This document shows, in pieces, positions 18,544 to 28,131 of a stretch of DNA of 35,752 nucleotides (positions within the stretch are counted from its first letter, which is position 1; the number at the start of each line of letters is the position of its first letter). The notes below the pieces were generated by a model, which ran no database searches, was not told the origin of the DNA, and was given only the letters and a program-made list of their open reading frames with translations. This stretch comes from Mycoplasmatota bacterium (GTDB lineage: Bacteria; Bacillota_I; Bacilli_A; RF39; UBA660), in assembly GCA_022763805.1 (NCBI GenBank), contig JALERC010000023.1, positions 1 to 35,752 on the forward strand, read 5' to 3'. Position numbers and translations under genes: made by a program.

Positions 18544-19191
18544 ATGAATAGTTATATAGATAGTACAAATTTAGATAATACAGCAACATTTGAAGATATT
18601 GAAAAATTATGTAAGGATGCAATTAAATATAATTTTGCTAGTGTCTGTGTACATCCATTTTATGTTGGTGTAGTAAAAGAATATTTAAAAGGGACAAATA
18701 TTTCTGTAACAACAGTTGTAGGATTTCCAATGGGTATGAATACAACAAATGTTAAAGCATATGAAGCAATTGATGCTGTTGAAAATGGAGCAGATGAAAT
18801 CGATATGGTTATAAATATTGCTGCACTTAAAAATGGAGATTATGATTATATTAAAAAAGAAATTGAAGAAGTAAGAGATTCAATTGGTGCTAAAATTTTA
18901 AAGGTAATTATTGAAACATGCTTACTAACTGATGAAGAAATAATAAAAATGACACATATATGTAATGATACATTTGTTAATTTTATAAAAACTTCAACCG
19001 GATTTAGTGATTTTGGTGCAACAGTTGAGAGTATTAATTTAATCAGAGAAAATAAAAGTGATGTATTAGAAATCAAAGCAAGTGGTGGTATAAATAATAT
19101 GAAAACTATGCAAGAAATGATTGATGCTGGTGCTACTCGTATTGGTACATCACATGCTATAGATATTATGGAAGATAAAGGAGATGAATAA
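18544..19191 (+). CDS. deoC: deoxyribose-phosphate aldolase
   Basis: SVCVHPFYV, VVGFPMGMNTTNVKAYEA, ADEIDMVINIAALKNGDYDYI, VIIETCLLTDEEI, FIKTSTGF, IKASGGI, RIGTS. Confidence 0.95.
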   Translation: MNSYIDSTNLDNTATFEDIEKLCKDAIKYNFASVCVHPFYVGVVKEYLKGTNISVTTVVGFPMGMNTTNVKAYEAIDAVENGADEIDMVINIAALKNGDYDYIKKEIEEVRDSIGAKILKVIIETCLLTDEEIIKMTHICNDTFVNFIKTSTGFSDFGATVESINLIRENKSDVLEIKASGGINNMKTMQEMIDAGATRIGTSHAIDIMEDKGDE

Positions 19192-19192
19192 T

Positions 19193-20425
19193 ATGACATT
19201 ATGGGAAGAATTAAATTATAGAGGTCTTGTTAAAGATGTCGCAGGAGAAGATATTGGTAAAAAATTAGATAATGAAAAGATTTCCTTTTATTGGGGAACA
19301 GATCCAACTGCAGATAGTTTACATATTGGTCATTATTCAAGTTTAGTAACTGCAAAAAGACTTGCTAATGCTGGACATAAACCAATATTACTTGTTGGAG
19401 GAGCAACAGGATTAATAGGAGATCCTCGTCCTACAGCAGAAAGAGAAATTATTTCATATGAAAAACTTAATGAAAATAAAGAAAAACTTAAAAAACAAGT
19501 AAAAAAATTAGTTGGAGAAAATGTAGAAGTAGTAGATAATTATGATTGGACTAAAGAATTTGATTATATTACTTTTTTAAGAGATATTGGTAAATATATA
19601 AATGTTAATTATATGCTTAATAAAGATATTATTGCTAGAAGATTAGAATCAGGTATTACATACGCAGAATTTTCATATACATTAATTCAAGGTAATGATT
19701 TCTTACATTTATTTGAAAATAAAAATTGCTCAATGCAAGTGGCAGGTTCTGACCAATGGGGAAATATTACAACTGGTATTGATTTAATTAGAAAGAAAAC
19801 TGGTAAAGAAGCTTATGGATTTACTATGCCATTAGTTTTAGATGCTAATGGAAATAAATTCGGTAAATCAGAAGGTAATGCTTTATGGTTAGATATTGAA
19901 AAAACATCAAGTTATGAATTATATCAATATTTAATTAATGCTAGTGATGAATTAGTAGAAGATTATTTAAAAATATTTACATTCTTTACTAAAGAAGAAA
20001 TTGAAAATATTATGAAAAAACATTTAGAACATCCTGAATTAAGAACAGCCCAAAAAACTTTAGGACATGAAATTGTTAAGGATATTCATGGATTAGAAGA
20101 AGCAAATAGAGCAGTTAAAATATCTGAAGCATTATTTAGTGGTAATGTAAAAGATTTAACAGAAAAAGAAATTAATGATGTATTTAAAGGTGCTCCAAGT
20201 ATAGAAATAGAAGGAGAAATGACACTTTTAGATCTATTAGTTAATAATAATATTGCATCTTCAAGAAGAGAAGCTAGAGAGTTTTTAAGTGCTGGTTCTA
20301 TTACAATAAATGGAGATAAATTCCAAGATGAATCACAAATGATTACTAAAGATTTAGCTATTGGTGGTCATACTATGATTATACGTCGTGGTAAGAAAAA
20401 ACAATTTGTTGTAAAATTTAAATAG
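19193..20425 (+). CDS. tyrS: tyrosyl-tRNA synthetase
   Basis: YWGTDPTADSLHIGHYSS, QVAGSDQWGNITTGIDLIRK, KFGKSEGNALWLD, C-terminal S4 domain. RBS aaaggag favours ATG 19193. Confidence 0.96.
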   Translation: MTLWEELNYRGLVKDVAGEDIGKKLDNEKISFYWGTDPTADSLHIGHYSSLVTAKRLANAGHKPILLVGGATGLIGDPRPTAEREIISYEKLNENKEKLKKQVKKLVGENVEVVDNYDWTKEFDYITFLRDIGKYINVNYMLNKDIIARRLESGITYAEFSYTLIQGNDFLHLFENKNCSMQVAGSDQWGNITTGIDLIRKKTGKEAYGFTMPLVLDANGNKFGKSEGNALWLDIEKTSSYELYQYLINASDELVEDYLKIFTFFTKEEIENIMKKHLEHPELRTAQKTLGHEIVKDIHGLEEANRAVKISEALFSGNVKDLTEKEINDVFKGAPSIEIEGEMTLLDLLVNNNIASSRREAREFLSAGSITINGDKFQDESQMITKDLAIGGHTMIIRRGKKKQFVVKFK

Positions 20426-20449
20426 ACTTTATAAAAAAGTCTTTTTTTT
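20424..20449 (+). terminator. rho-independent terminator after tyrS
   Basis: agactt..aagtct then tttttttt. Confidence 0.8.
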
Positions 20450-20515
20450 CTTGTATTTCAACTCTTTTTGTAATATACTAGAAACACATTTATAAAAAAA
20501 ATGAGGTGTGCAACT

Positions 20516-22834
20516 ATGAAGACAAATTTACCTGTTATTTTACTTAAAACATCTTCATTATTACCATACAACGAACTTAAATTTGAAATAGATAATGATG
20601 ATAAAAAAAATATATTGGACTTAGCAGAATTATTTCATGAAAATAAAATATTAATTGTAAGTCAAATTAATCCATTAGAGGAGTCATTAGAATCAAGTCA
20701 ATTACCCAAAATTGGTATTATAGCAAAAATTAAACAAAAAATGGAACTACCTAATGGAAAAACAAGAGTTCTTGTAGAAGGATTACAAAGAGCAGAAGTA
20801 ACAGAGTATTTAAACTTAAATAATCCAGATGAATTTATTGAATCTTTTATCAAACCAATCTCTGAATGTGATATACCAGCTAATGAAAATCAAATACTTT
20901 CAAAAAAATTATATAAAGAATTAACAAATTACACAATAAAATTACCTTATGTGAGTAATAGTATATTAGGTATTATTGAAAATAGTAATAACTTATCAGA
21001 AATAACAGACATTATAGCACCAAAACTTCCATTATCTTATAATAGATTCCGCGAATATATAGAAGAAACATCTTGTATAAGAAGAACAGAGATGATTCTT
21101 GAAGATATTTATAACGAAATTGAAAATTATAATATTGAAAAAGCATTAGATAATAAAATAAGACAGGAACTAGAAGATAGTCAAAGAGAGTTCATTTTAA
21201 GAGAAAAAATGAAATATATAAAAGAAACTTTAGGTGAAGTATCTAATAAAGAAGAAGAATTGGATAAGATGAGAAAAAGAGCATCATCTTTAAATCTTCC
21301 TGAAAAAATATATAGTAAAGTTTTAACAGAAATAAGTAGATTTGAAATGTTAAATCAAACATCTCCTGAAGTTAATGTTACAAAATCTTATATAGACTGG
21401 ATACTTGATCTACCATGGAATAATTTTACATATGATAATAAAGATTTATCAGATGTTAGAAAAATATTAGATGAATCACATTATGGATTAGAAGAAGTAA
21501 AAACAAGAATAGTAGAATATATTGCAGTTCAACAAATGACTAATAAATTAAATGGACCTATTATATGTCTAGTTGGTCCTCCAGGTGTAGGTAAAACATC
21601 ATTATCAAAATCTATCGCAAAAGCAATGAATAGAAATTTTGTTAAAATGTCTGTTGGTGGATTATGTGATGAATCAGAAATTAGAGGACATAGAAAAACA
21701 TATTTAGGTGCTAATCCAGGAAGAATTATACAATCAATGAAAAAAGCAGGAAGCAATAATCCAGTATTTTTAATTGATGAATTAGATAAAATGACAAAAG
21801 ATGTAAAAGGAGATCCTGCTAGTGCACTTTTAGATATATTAGATCCTGAACAAAATAAGTATTTCTCAGATAACTTTATAGAAGAAGAATATGACTTATC
21901 AAATGTAATGTTTATAACAACAGCAAATTACATAGATAAAATTCCAGAAGCTTTAAAAGATAGATTAGAAATAGTTGAATTATCAGGATATACTGAATTA
22001 GAAAAATTAGATATAGCTAAAAAACATTTAATTCCTAATATAATGAAAGAACATGGACTAAATAATTATAAATTAGACTTTGATGAATCAACTATTTTAA
22101 GAATTATAAATGAATATACAAAAGAATCTGGAGTTCGTGAACTTAATAGACAAATATCAAAAATAATTAGAAAAATAGTTACATCAATTGTTCAAACAAA
22201 TATTAAAGTAAATAGTTTATCAATAAATGATAGTAATCTAGAAAAATATTTAGGAAAACCAAAATATAATATTAATCATATATTAAAAGATGATATTGGT
22301 GTTGTAAATGGTCTTGCTTATACTGTTTTTGGAGGAGATACCCTTCAAATAGAAGTAAATTTATATAAAGGAACTGGTAAACTCGAACTTACTGGTTCGC
22401 TTGGTGAAGTTATGAAAGAAAGTGCACAAATAGCATTATCTTACGTTAAAAGTAATCATGAAAGATTCGGAATTAATTATGATGATTTAACCAATAATGA
22501 TATCCATATACATGTTCCAGATGGTGCTGTTAAAAAAGATGGACCTAGTGCAGGAGTTACATTAGTTACTGCATTAATTAGTGCTTTAACTAATATGAAA
22601 ATAAGTTCAAAAATAGCAATGACTGGTGAAATTACATTAAGAGGACATGTTCTTCAAATAGGTGGCTTAAAAGAAAAATCAATTGGTGCATATAGAAATA
22701 AAATTGAAACTGTATTTATACCATATGATAATTTAAACGATATGGAAAAGATACCAAACGAAATTAAGGAAAAAATTAATTTTGTTCCTGTTAAAGAATA
22801 TATAGAAATATATAATTATTTAAACAAGGAGTGA
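20516..22834 (+). CDS. lon: ATP-dependent protease Lon
   Basis: GPPGVGKTS, FLIDELDKM, GDPASALLDILDPEQN; proteolytic dyad HVPDGAVKKDGPSAGVT and GGLKEKSIGAYR. RBS gaggtg favours ATG 20516. Confidence 0.96.
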   Translation: MKTNLPVILLKTSSLLPYNELKFEIDNDDKKNILDLAELFHENKILIVSQINPLEESLESSQLPKIGIIAKIKQKMELPNGKTRVLVEGLQRAEVTEYLNLNNPDEFIESFIKPISECDIPANENQILSKKLYKELTNYTIKLPYVSNSILGIIENSNNLSEITDIIAPKLPLSYNRFREYIEETSCIRRTEMILEDIYNEIENYNIEKALDNKIRQELEDSQREFILREKMKYIKETLGEVSNKEEELDKMRKRASSLNLPEKIYSKVLTEISRFEMLNQTSPEVNVTKSYIDWILDLPWNNFTYDNKDLSDVRKILDESHYGLEEVKTRIVEYIAVQQMTNKLNGPIICLVGPPGVGKTSLSKSIAKAMNRNFVKMSVGGLCDESEIRGHRKTYLGANPGRIIQSMKKAGSNNPVFLIDELDKMTKDVKGDPASALLDILDPEQNKYFSDNFIEEEYDLSNVMFITTANYIDKIPEALKDRLEIVELSGYTELEKLDIAKKHLIPNIMKEHGLNNYKLDFDESTILRIINEYTKESGVRELNRQISKIIRKIVTSIVQTNIKVNSLSINDSNLEKYLGKPKYNINHILKDDIGVVNGLAYTVFGGDTLQIEVNLYKGTGKLELTGSLGEVMKESAQIALSYVKSNHERFGINYDDLTNNDIHIHVPDGAVKKDGPSAGVTLVTALISALTNMKISSKIAMTGEITLRGHVLQIGGLKEKSIGAYRNKIETVFIPYDNLNDMEKIPNEIKEKINFVPVKEYIEIYNYLNKE

Positions 22835-22838
22835 TTAT

Positions 22839-23561
22839 ATGAAAGATAGTTTTTTAGAACAAAAAAAAATAAATACTTTACTGTATACAAATAAGTTAAA
22901 AAAATTATTAATATATCCTAATTATATAGATTATGATAAAAAGATGTATTATGAATCAGTAAAAAGACTAGATAATCTTAAAATAATGGATGAAAGTGTA
23001 AAAGAAAACATTTATACACTTATGAATTATGAGAGAGATAACAATTTATTTGATAATAATAAAATAAACGAAATAATAAGAATTACCAATTGTTCTTCAA
23101 GTGACAAAACTGATAAGTTTTATTATAATGAATTTAAAAAAAGAATAGGAAAACTAGAAAAAATTATCGAAATTAATGATAATTTCTTTATGGATTATTA
23201 TATGAAACAATTAATAAAACTTATTGATGACGAAATAAATTATAAAGATGAAAAATTATATCAAAAATACTTATCAGTTGGAAGTGATTTTGTTAAAGAA
23301 TCTTTATGCTTAGATTTTTATTATTTATATAATTTAAAATATTTCGATATTGATGATGAAGTTTTTAAAAAACATTTTGTAAATGATAAGTACTTTATAA
23401 ATACTTTATATAGTTTAATATATGATAAGAAAGATTATATAAATTCTGATATGGGAGAAAAAATATTATATTTATTAAAACAAAATAAGAAAAACATACT
23501 ACATAATCTAGATGTTAATCTATATAAAAACAGTAAAACATTAATGAAAAAATTAAAGTAG
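22839..23561 (+). CDS. hypothetical protein between lon and the spoVID-like gene
   Basis: 240-aa ORF with RBS aaggag, 4 nt after the lon stop; no recognised domain. Confidence 0.75.
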   Translation: MKDSFLEQKKINTLLYTNKLKKLLIYPNYIDYDKKMYYESVKRLDNLKIMDESVKENIYTLMNYERDNNLFDNNKINEIIRITNCSSSDKTDKFYYNEFKKRIGKLEKIIEINDNFFMDYYMKQLIKLIDDEINYKDEKLYQKYLSVGSDFVKESLCLDFYYLYNLKYFDIDDEVFKKHFVNDKYFINTLYSLIYDKKDYINSDMGEKILYLLKQNKKNILHNLDVNLYKNSKTLMKKLK

Positions 23562-23582
23562 TCTAAAAACTACTTTTTTTTA
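23555..23582 (+). terminator. rho-independent terminator
   Basis: aaagtag tctaaaaa ctacttt then tttt. Confidence 0.75.
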
Positions 23583-23607
23583 ATATACTTATTTAGGAGA
23601 TGATTAA

Positions 23608-24177
23608 ATGAAGAAAATAGTTCCATTTAAGCATGATTTATTTTTTAAAGAAAATATAGATGAAATAACATCAATTTCATTAGAACACACTTTAAAAAGT
23701 GATTCAAATAATCAAATTTCGGGAGAGTTTATAATTACAGGAGAATATAAGATTACTAAACAGTCAATAAATGTTGATAAATTTGAATTTAATGTTCCTT
23801 TTTTTATAACTGTAGATGAAAAATATGATACAAGTGATGTTGTAGTTGATATAGAAGATTTTTATTATGAAACAATAGATTCTAATTGTTTATCAATTAG
23901 TATTGAAGTATTATTAGATAATTTAACAGAAGTTATCAGAAATAATGAGGATATAGTTGAAGAGATAGTTGTAAATAATATTATAGATGATGAAAAAAAA
24001 GAAGAAGAAATAAATAATGTAGATTATGTTACATATAAAATATATATAGTAAAAGAAAATGATACAATTGATACAATATTAAATAAATACAAAAAAACAA
24101 AAGAAGATATAGAAAAATATAATAATATTGAAACAATTAATATTGGAGATAAAATAATAATACCAACAAATGACTAA
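23608..24177 (+). CDS. SpoVID-like spore coat morphogenetic protein with C-terminal LysM
   Basis: N-terminal SISLEHTLKSDSNNQISGEFIITGEYKI resembles the SpoVID N-terminus; C-terminal LysM YIVKENDTIDTILNKYKKTKEDIEKYNNIETINIGDKIIIP. Confidence 0.75.
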   Translation: MKKIVPFKHDLFFKENIDEITSISLEHTLKSDSNNQISGEFIITGEYKITKQSINVDKFEFNVPFFITVDEKYDTSDVVVDIEDFYYETIDSNCLSISIEVLLDNLTEVIRNNEDIVEEIVVNNIIDDEKKEEEINNVDYVTYKIYIVKENDTIDTILNKYKKTKEDIEKYNNIETINIGDKIIIPTND

Positions 24178-24994
24178 GATCAAAAAAATAGGAAAAGCAA
24201 CAATTGTTAATGATGAGTATGTAATTAAAGAATCAAATAATTCTGATATATATGAATATTTAAAATCAAGAAATTTTAATTATTTTCCGAATACAAAATA
24301 TGAAGATAGAAAAGAAATTCAGGAATATGTAAAAGAAATTGAATATCCTCAAGAACAAAAATTTTATGATTTAATAAATATAACATCATTACTGCATTCT
24401 AAAACAACATATTTTAAAGAAAATGAAAATGAATTAAATAGTTTAATAGATGATATTATAAATAATATAAATTATTTATATTCATACTATACAGATTTGA
24501 TTACAAAGATTGAAGAAAAGGTAATTATGTCACCAAGCGAATACTTACTTGCAAGAAATATATCTAAAATATATTATTCATTAGAAAATGGAATGAATAT
24601 GATTAAAAGCGTTAAGATTCCAGATAAAATTAGAAATGTTGTAGTACATAATAATTTATCATTAGATCATTATATAAGAAACGAAAATGAATACTTAATT
24701 AGTTGGGATAAAGCAAAATTTGATATTCCTATTATTGATTTATATAAATTATTTAGAAGATATCCTAAATTTAATTATATGATGATGCTTGAAAAATATG
24801 AATATAATTACCCACTTTTAGAATATGAAAAAAATATTTTACTAACAATGCTTAGTATTCCAGATATAATAACTATAACCAGTAATGAAATAGAAAATGT
24901 AAGAAATATAAAAAGAATTTTAATTAATATAGATATATTACCAAATTATACGAATCATGAACCACAAAATAAAGATCCAAAACAAGAAACATAA
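24170..24994 (+). CDS. CotS/YsxE-family spore-coat kinase-like protein
   Basis: VVHNNLSLDHYIRNENEYLISWDKAKFDIPIIDLYKLFRRYP resembles the CotS/APH catalytic region; overlaps the spoVID-like gene by 8 nt, as expected for a spoVID-ysxE pair. Confidence 0.75.
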   Translation: MTKIKKIGKATIVNDEYVIKESNNSDIYEYLKSRNFNYFPNTKYEDRKEIQEYVKEIEYPQEQKFYDLINITSLLHSKTTYFKENENELNSLIDDIINNINYLYSYYTDLITKIEEKVIMSPSEYLLARNISKIYYSLENGMNMIKSVKIPDKIRNVVVHNNLSLDHYIRNENEYLISWDKAKFDIPIIDLYKLFRRYPKFNYMMMLEKYEYNYPLLEYEKNILLTMLSIPDIITITSNEIENVRNIKRILINIDILPNYTNHEPQNKDPKQET

Positions 24995-25111
24995 AAATAT
25001 ATTAAATCTGGTAACAATAAAAAATGTTAATAACATTTGATAAAATAAAATTATACTAAATATAAAAAGAAAAAATAACCATTTACCACGACACCACCAA
25101 TTGTTTTTCAT
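24938..25111 (-). CDS. possible small hydrophobic membrane protein
   Basis: MKNNWWCRGKWLFFLFIFSIILFYQMLLTFFIVTRFNIFLCFLFWIFILWFMIRIIW with RBS AGGTGA and spacer tattt on the minus strand; overlaps the 3' end of the CotS-like gene. Confidence 0.35.
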   Translation of the reverse strand: MKNNWWCRGKWLFFLFIFSIILFYQMLLTFFIVTRFNIFLCFLFWIFILWFMIRIIW

Positions 25112-25135
25112 AAATATCACCTATAATATAATATG

Positions 25136-25161
25136 AAAAGAGTTTATTTTAGCTCTTTTTT
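25136..25161 (+). terminator. rho-independent terminator upstream of the rnf operon
   Basis: aaaagag tttattttag ctctttt then tt. Confidence 0.55.
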
Positions 25162-25192
25162 ATTGTATAATTTATAATAGGGAGGTGATACT

Positions 25193-26389
25193 ATGGCAGG
25201 GTATAAATTACCACATCATAAACATATGTCTATGAATGAACTTAAAAGTTTTTTAAATCCTAAAGATATATATTTAGAGCAAGGAGATTCAAAATTATTA
25301 GTAGGAGACTATGTTTATAAATACCAAACTATTGGCCATAAAGAAAGATTTAATGTACCAATAATATCTAGTGTTAGTGGGACTGTTGTAGATATTAAAG
25401 ATGGTTATATTAAGATTAAAAATGATTTATTAGAAAAAACTGAAAAAGAAATAATTAATAGAGATGTATCAAAAATTAAAAAAGAAGAATTTTTAGATAT
25501 TATTGAAAAAGCAGGAATTATAGGAATGGGTGGGGCAGGTTTTCCTACTCATATGAAATATAAAACTGATAAGAACATAGAGCTTCTTATTGTTAATGCT
25601 GTAGAATGTGAACCATATATTACAGCTGATTATTCAATAATGAATGAAAAATGTAATGAATTATTGGAAGGTATTAATAATATTATTAGAATAAATAAAA
25701 TTAATAATGCAATATTAGCAATTAAAAAAACAAATGTTGAAGTTATAAAAAAATTTAAAGAAATTATTGATAAATACCCTAAAATAGAACTTAGAATTGT
25801 AAGAGATATTTATCCTATGGGATGGGAAAGAACATTAATCAAAGAAGTAACAAAAAAAGAATATGATATTCTTCCTATTGAACTTGGTATTGTTGTTAAT
25901 AATATATCAACAATATTTGCGATTAATAATGCTTTAAAACATGATATACCTCTTGTTGAAAGAATTATTACAATTACAGGTGAAAATGTTAAAAATCCTG
26001 GTAATGTTATGGTAAAAATAGGTACTAGTGTAAATGAAATATTAAAATTTATGGGTGGAATACATGATGATTCTGTTTTAATTAGTGGAGGTCCTATGAT
26101 GGGTGTTGAAATTAATAAAACAGACTATATTAAACCTCAAATGAATTGTATTTTAGTTTTACCAAAACCTAAAGAAGAAAATATTATAAATTGTCTTAGA
26201 TGTGGCAAATGTGTATCCGCATGTCCTGCTAATTTAGCACCAGTTCTTATTAAAGAATGTTCTAACAAAGAAGAACTTATAAAACTCCAAGTTAATAAAT
26301 GTATAAGTTGCGGATTATGTTCATATATATGTCCATCAAGAATTGATTTAAGAAATATTGTTAATGAAAAAAAAGAGGTGATTAAATGA
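25193..26389 (+). CDS. rnfC: Rnf electron transport complex subunit C
   Basis: GMGGAGFPTHMKY, VNAVECEPYITADY, two 4Fe-4S motifs CLRCGKCVSACP and CISCGLCSYICPSR. Confidence 0.95.
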   Translation: MAGYKLPHHKHMSMNELKSFLNPKDIYLEQGDSKLLVGDYVYKYQTIGHKERFNVPIISSVSGTVVDIKDGYIKIKNDLLEKTEKEIINRDVSKIKKEEFLDIIEKAGIIGMGGAGFPTHMKYKTDKNIELLIVNAVECEPYITADYSIMNEKCNELLEGINNIIRINKINNAILAIKKTNVEVIKKFKEIIDKYPKIELRIVRDIYPMGWERTLIKEVTKKEYDILPIELGIVVNNISTIFAINNALKHDIPLVERIITITGENVKNPGNVMVKIGTSVNEILKFMGGIHDDSVLISGGPMMGVEINKTDYIKPQMNCILVLPKPKEENIINCLRCGKCVSACPANLAPVLIKECSNKEELIKLQVNKCISCGLCSYICPSRIDLRNIVNEKKEVIK

Positions 26390-28131
26390 AAGCGCCACTT
26401 TTAAGAAGTAAAAACACAACTCCTAGAATGATGCTAAATGTAGTAATAGCATTAATTCCAATTATTGTTTTTAGTACTTATAAAAATGGTTATATACCAT
26501 ATAAGAATGGATATATTACTAATATGTTTTATCCTCTTATATTTATATTAATATCTACTTTAGCAACATTTACATTTGAAACAATATATCAAATATTATT
26601 TACAAAAAAATCATTAAAAGAAATAGTATGTAATTCTTATGCATTTATGCCTGGATTATTTTTGGGTTTAATTTTACCTATAAATACTCCGATTAGTATT
26701 TTACTTGTTGGATGTTTTGCATCGAGTATTATTGCAAAAATGTTATTTGGTGGATTTGGTCAAAATATATTTAATCCAGCGCTTGTTGGAAGACTTATAA
26801 TTATTAGTTGTTATGCTATGGTTATTACTAATGCTTCTGGATATTTAAATAAATATGAAGTTGATACTATATCAAGTGCTACTCCTTTAAGTAATGCTAG
26901 TATTAAAGGAACTATTAATTATGATGATTTAGTTACTCCTTATGGGGATTTATCTGATTTCTTTATTGGTACTATTCCAGGGGCTATTGGAGAAACTAGT
27001 GCACTTTTATGTTTAATTGGATTAATATATTTAGCAATTACTAAAACAATAAAAGTAAGAATTCCACTTTATTATATTTCTACAGTATTTATAATGACAT
27101 TTTTTATAGGTAATTGTGAATTATGGTATAGTATATTTGCAATATGTTCTGGTGGATTAATGTTTGGTGCTACATTTATGGCAACTGATCCTGTTACTAG
27201 TCCAGTTACAAAAGAAGGACAAATATTATATGGTTTAATGCTAGGTTTATTAACTGTTATATTTAGATATTTAACTCCATATCCTGAAGGAGTTTTAACA
27301 AGTATATTAACAATGAACATGTTAGTATTTATTGTTGATAAAATAGGTATTAAAGCTAAAATGGATGGAAAAAAAATTATATTACCAATAATGATACTAT
27401 TAGGATTAATTATATTATTTACAGTAGTTATTCATCTTAAATATAATCAAGTAACTGAAGGTAATGTAGATCCTAATTATAGTATTTTAAATATTGAGGC
27501 TAATGGTAATGAAGTTAAATATACAGTTACTCAAAAAGGTTATCAAAGTACTATTAAAGGAATAATTACTATTAAAGATGGTAAAGTATTAGATTATGAA
27601 ATTAAAGAACAAGGTGATTCATTCTTCTCTAAAGTAGAAGAAAGAGATTATACAAAATACTTAGTTGATAATCAAGATAAACTTGATTCAATTGATACAG
27701 TAAGTGGAGCAACTATTTCTTCTACAGCAGTTTTAAAAATGCTTGTTAATACTATCGATGGATATAAAAATAAGAATTATTTAAATTTTGATGGTCCTAA
27801 AGAAGAAGAAAAACCAGCAGATTTTGAAATATTAGAAACAAATGGTAATATTTATAAAGTTAAACAAAAGAGTTTTGGTGGAGATATGGTTTTAAATATT
27901 ACAATTATAGATAACAAAGTAAGTAATATAGAATTAGTTAGTTATAATGATACATGTGTAAGTGAGTCTAACAAAAATGAATATTATGAGTGTCCAGAAT
28001 ATTTGGAAAATGGGTATATTAGTTCATTAATTGAAAATAATGATATAGATACAGTAAGTGGAGCAACTATTTCTTCTAGTGCCTTAAAAAATGCGATAAA
28101 AAATACTCTGGAGGCTATTAATGAAGGATAA
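26386..28131 (+). CDS. RnfD fused to two FMN-binding (RnfG-like) domains
   Basis: RnfD motifs LRSKNTTPRMMLNVVIALIP, GGFGQNIFNPALVGR, FMATDPVTSPVT, SSATPLSNAS; then FMN-binding domains with DTVSGATISST and DTVSGATISSS. Confidence 0.92.
   Translation: MKAPLLRSKNTTPRMMLNVVIALIPIIVFSTYKNGYIPYKNGYITNMFYPLIFILISTLATFTFETIYQILFTKKSLKEIVCNSYAFMPGLFLGLILPINTPISILLVGCFASSIIAKMLFGGFGQNIFNPALVGRLIIISCYAMVITNASGYLNKYEVDTISSATPLSNASIKGTINYDDLVTPYGDLSDFFIGTIPGAIGETSALLCLIGLIYLAITKTIKVRIPLYYISTVFIMTFFIGNCELWYSIFAICSGGLMFGATFMATDPVTSPVTKEGQILYGLMLGLLTVIFRYLTPYPEGVLTSILTMNMLVFIVDKIGIKAKMDGKKIILPIMILLGLIILFTVVIHLKYNQVTEGNVDPNYSILNIEANGNEVKYTVTQKGYQSTIKGIITIKDGKVLDYEIKEQGDSFFSKVEERDYTKYLVDNQDKLDSIDTVSGATISSTAVLKMLVNTIDGYKNKNYLNFDGPKEEEKPADFEILETNGNIYKVKQKSFGGDMVLNITIIDNKVSNIELVSYNDTCVSESNKNEYYECPEYLENGYISSLIENNDIDTVSGATISSSALKNAIKNTLEAINEG
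27694..27724 (+). repeat. 31-nt exact repeat at the predicted flavinylation motif, copy 1
   Basis: gatacagtaagtggagcaactatttcttcta, also at 28048-28078. Confidence 0.9.
28048..28078 (+). repeat. 31-nt exact repeat at the predicted flavinylation motif, copy 2
   Basis: Identical to 27694-27724. Confidence 0.9.

Noticed and set aside
18846-19199. Minus-strand ORF of 117 aa
   Set aside because: Antisense to deoC.
27072-27320. Minus-strand ORF of 82 aa
   Set aside because: Antisense to rnfD.
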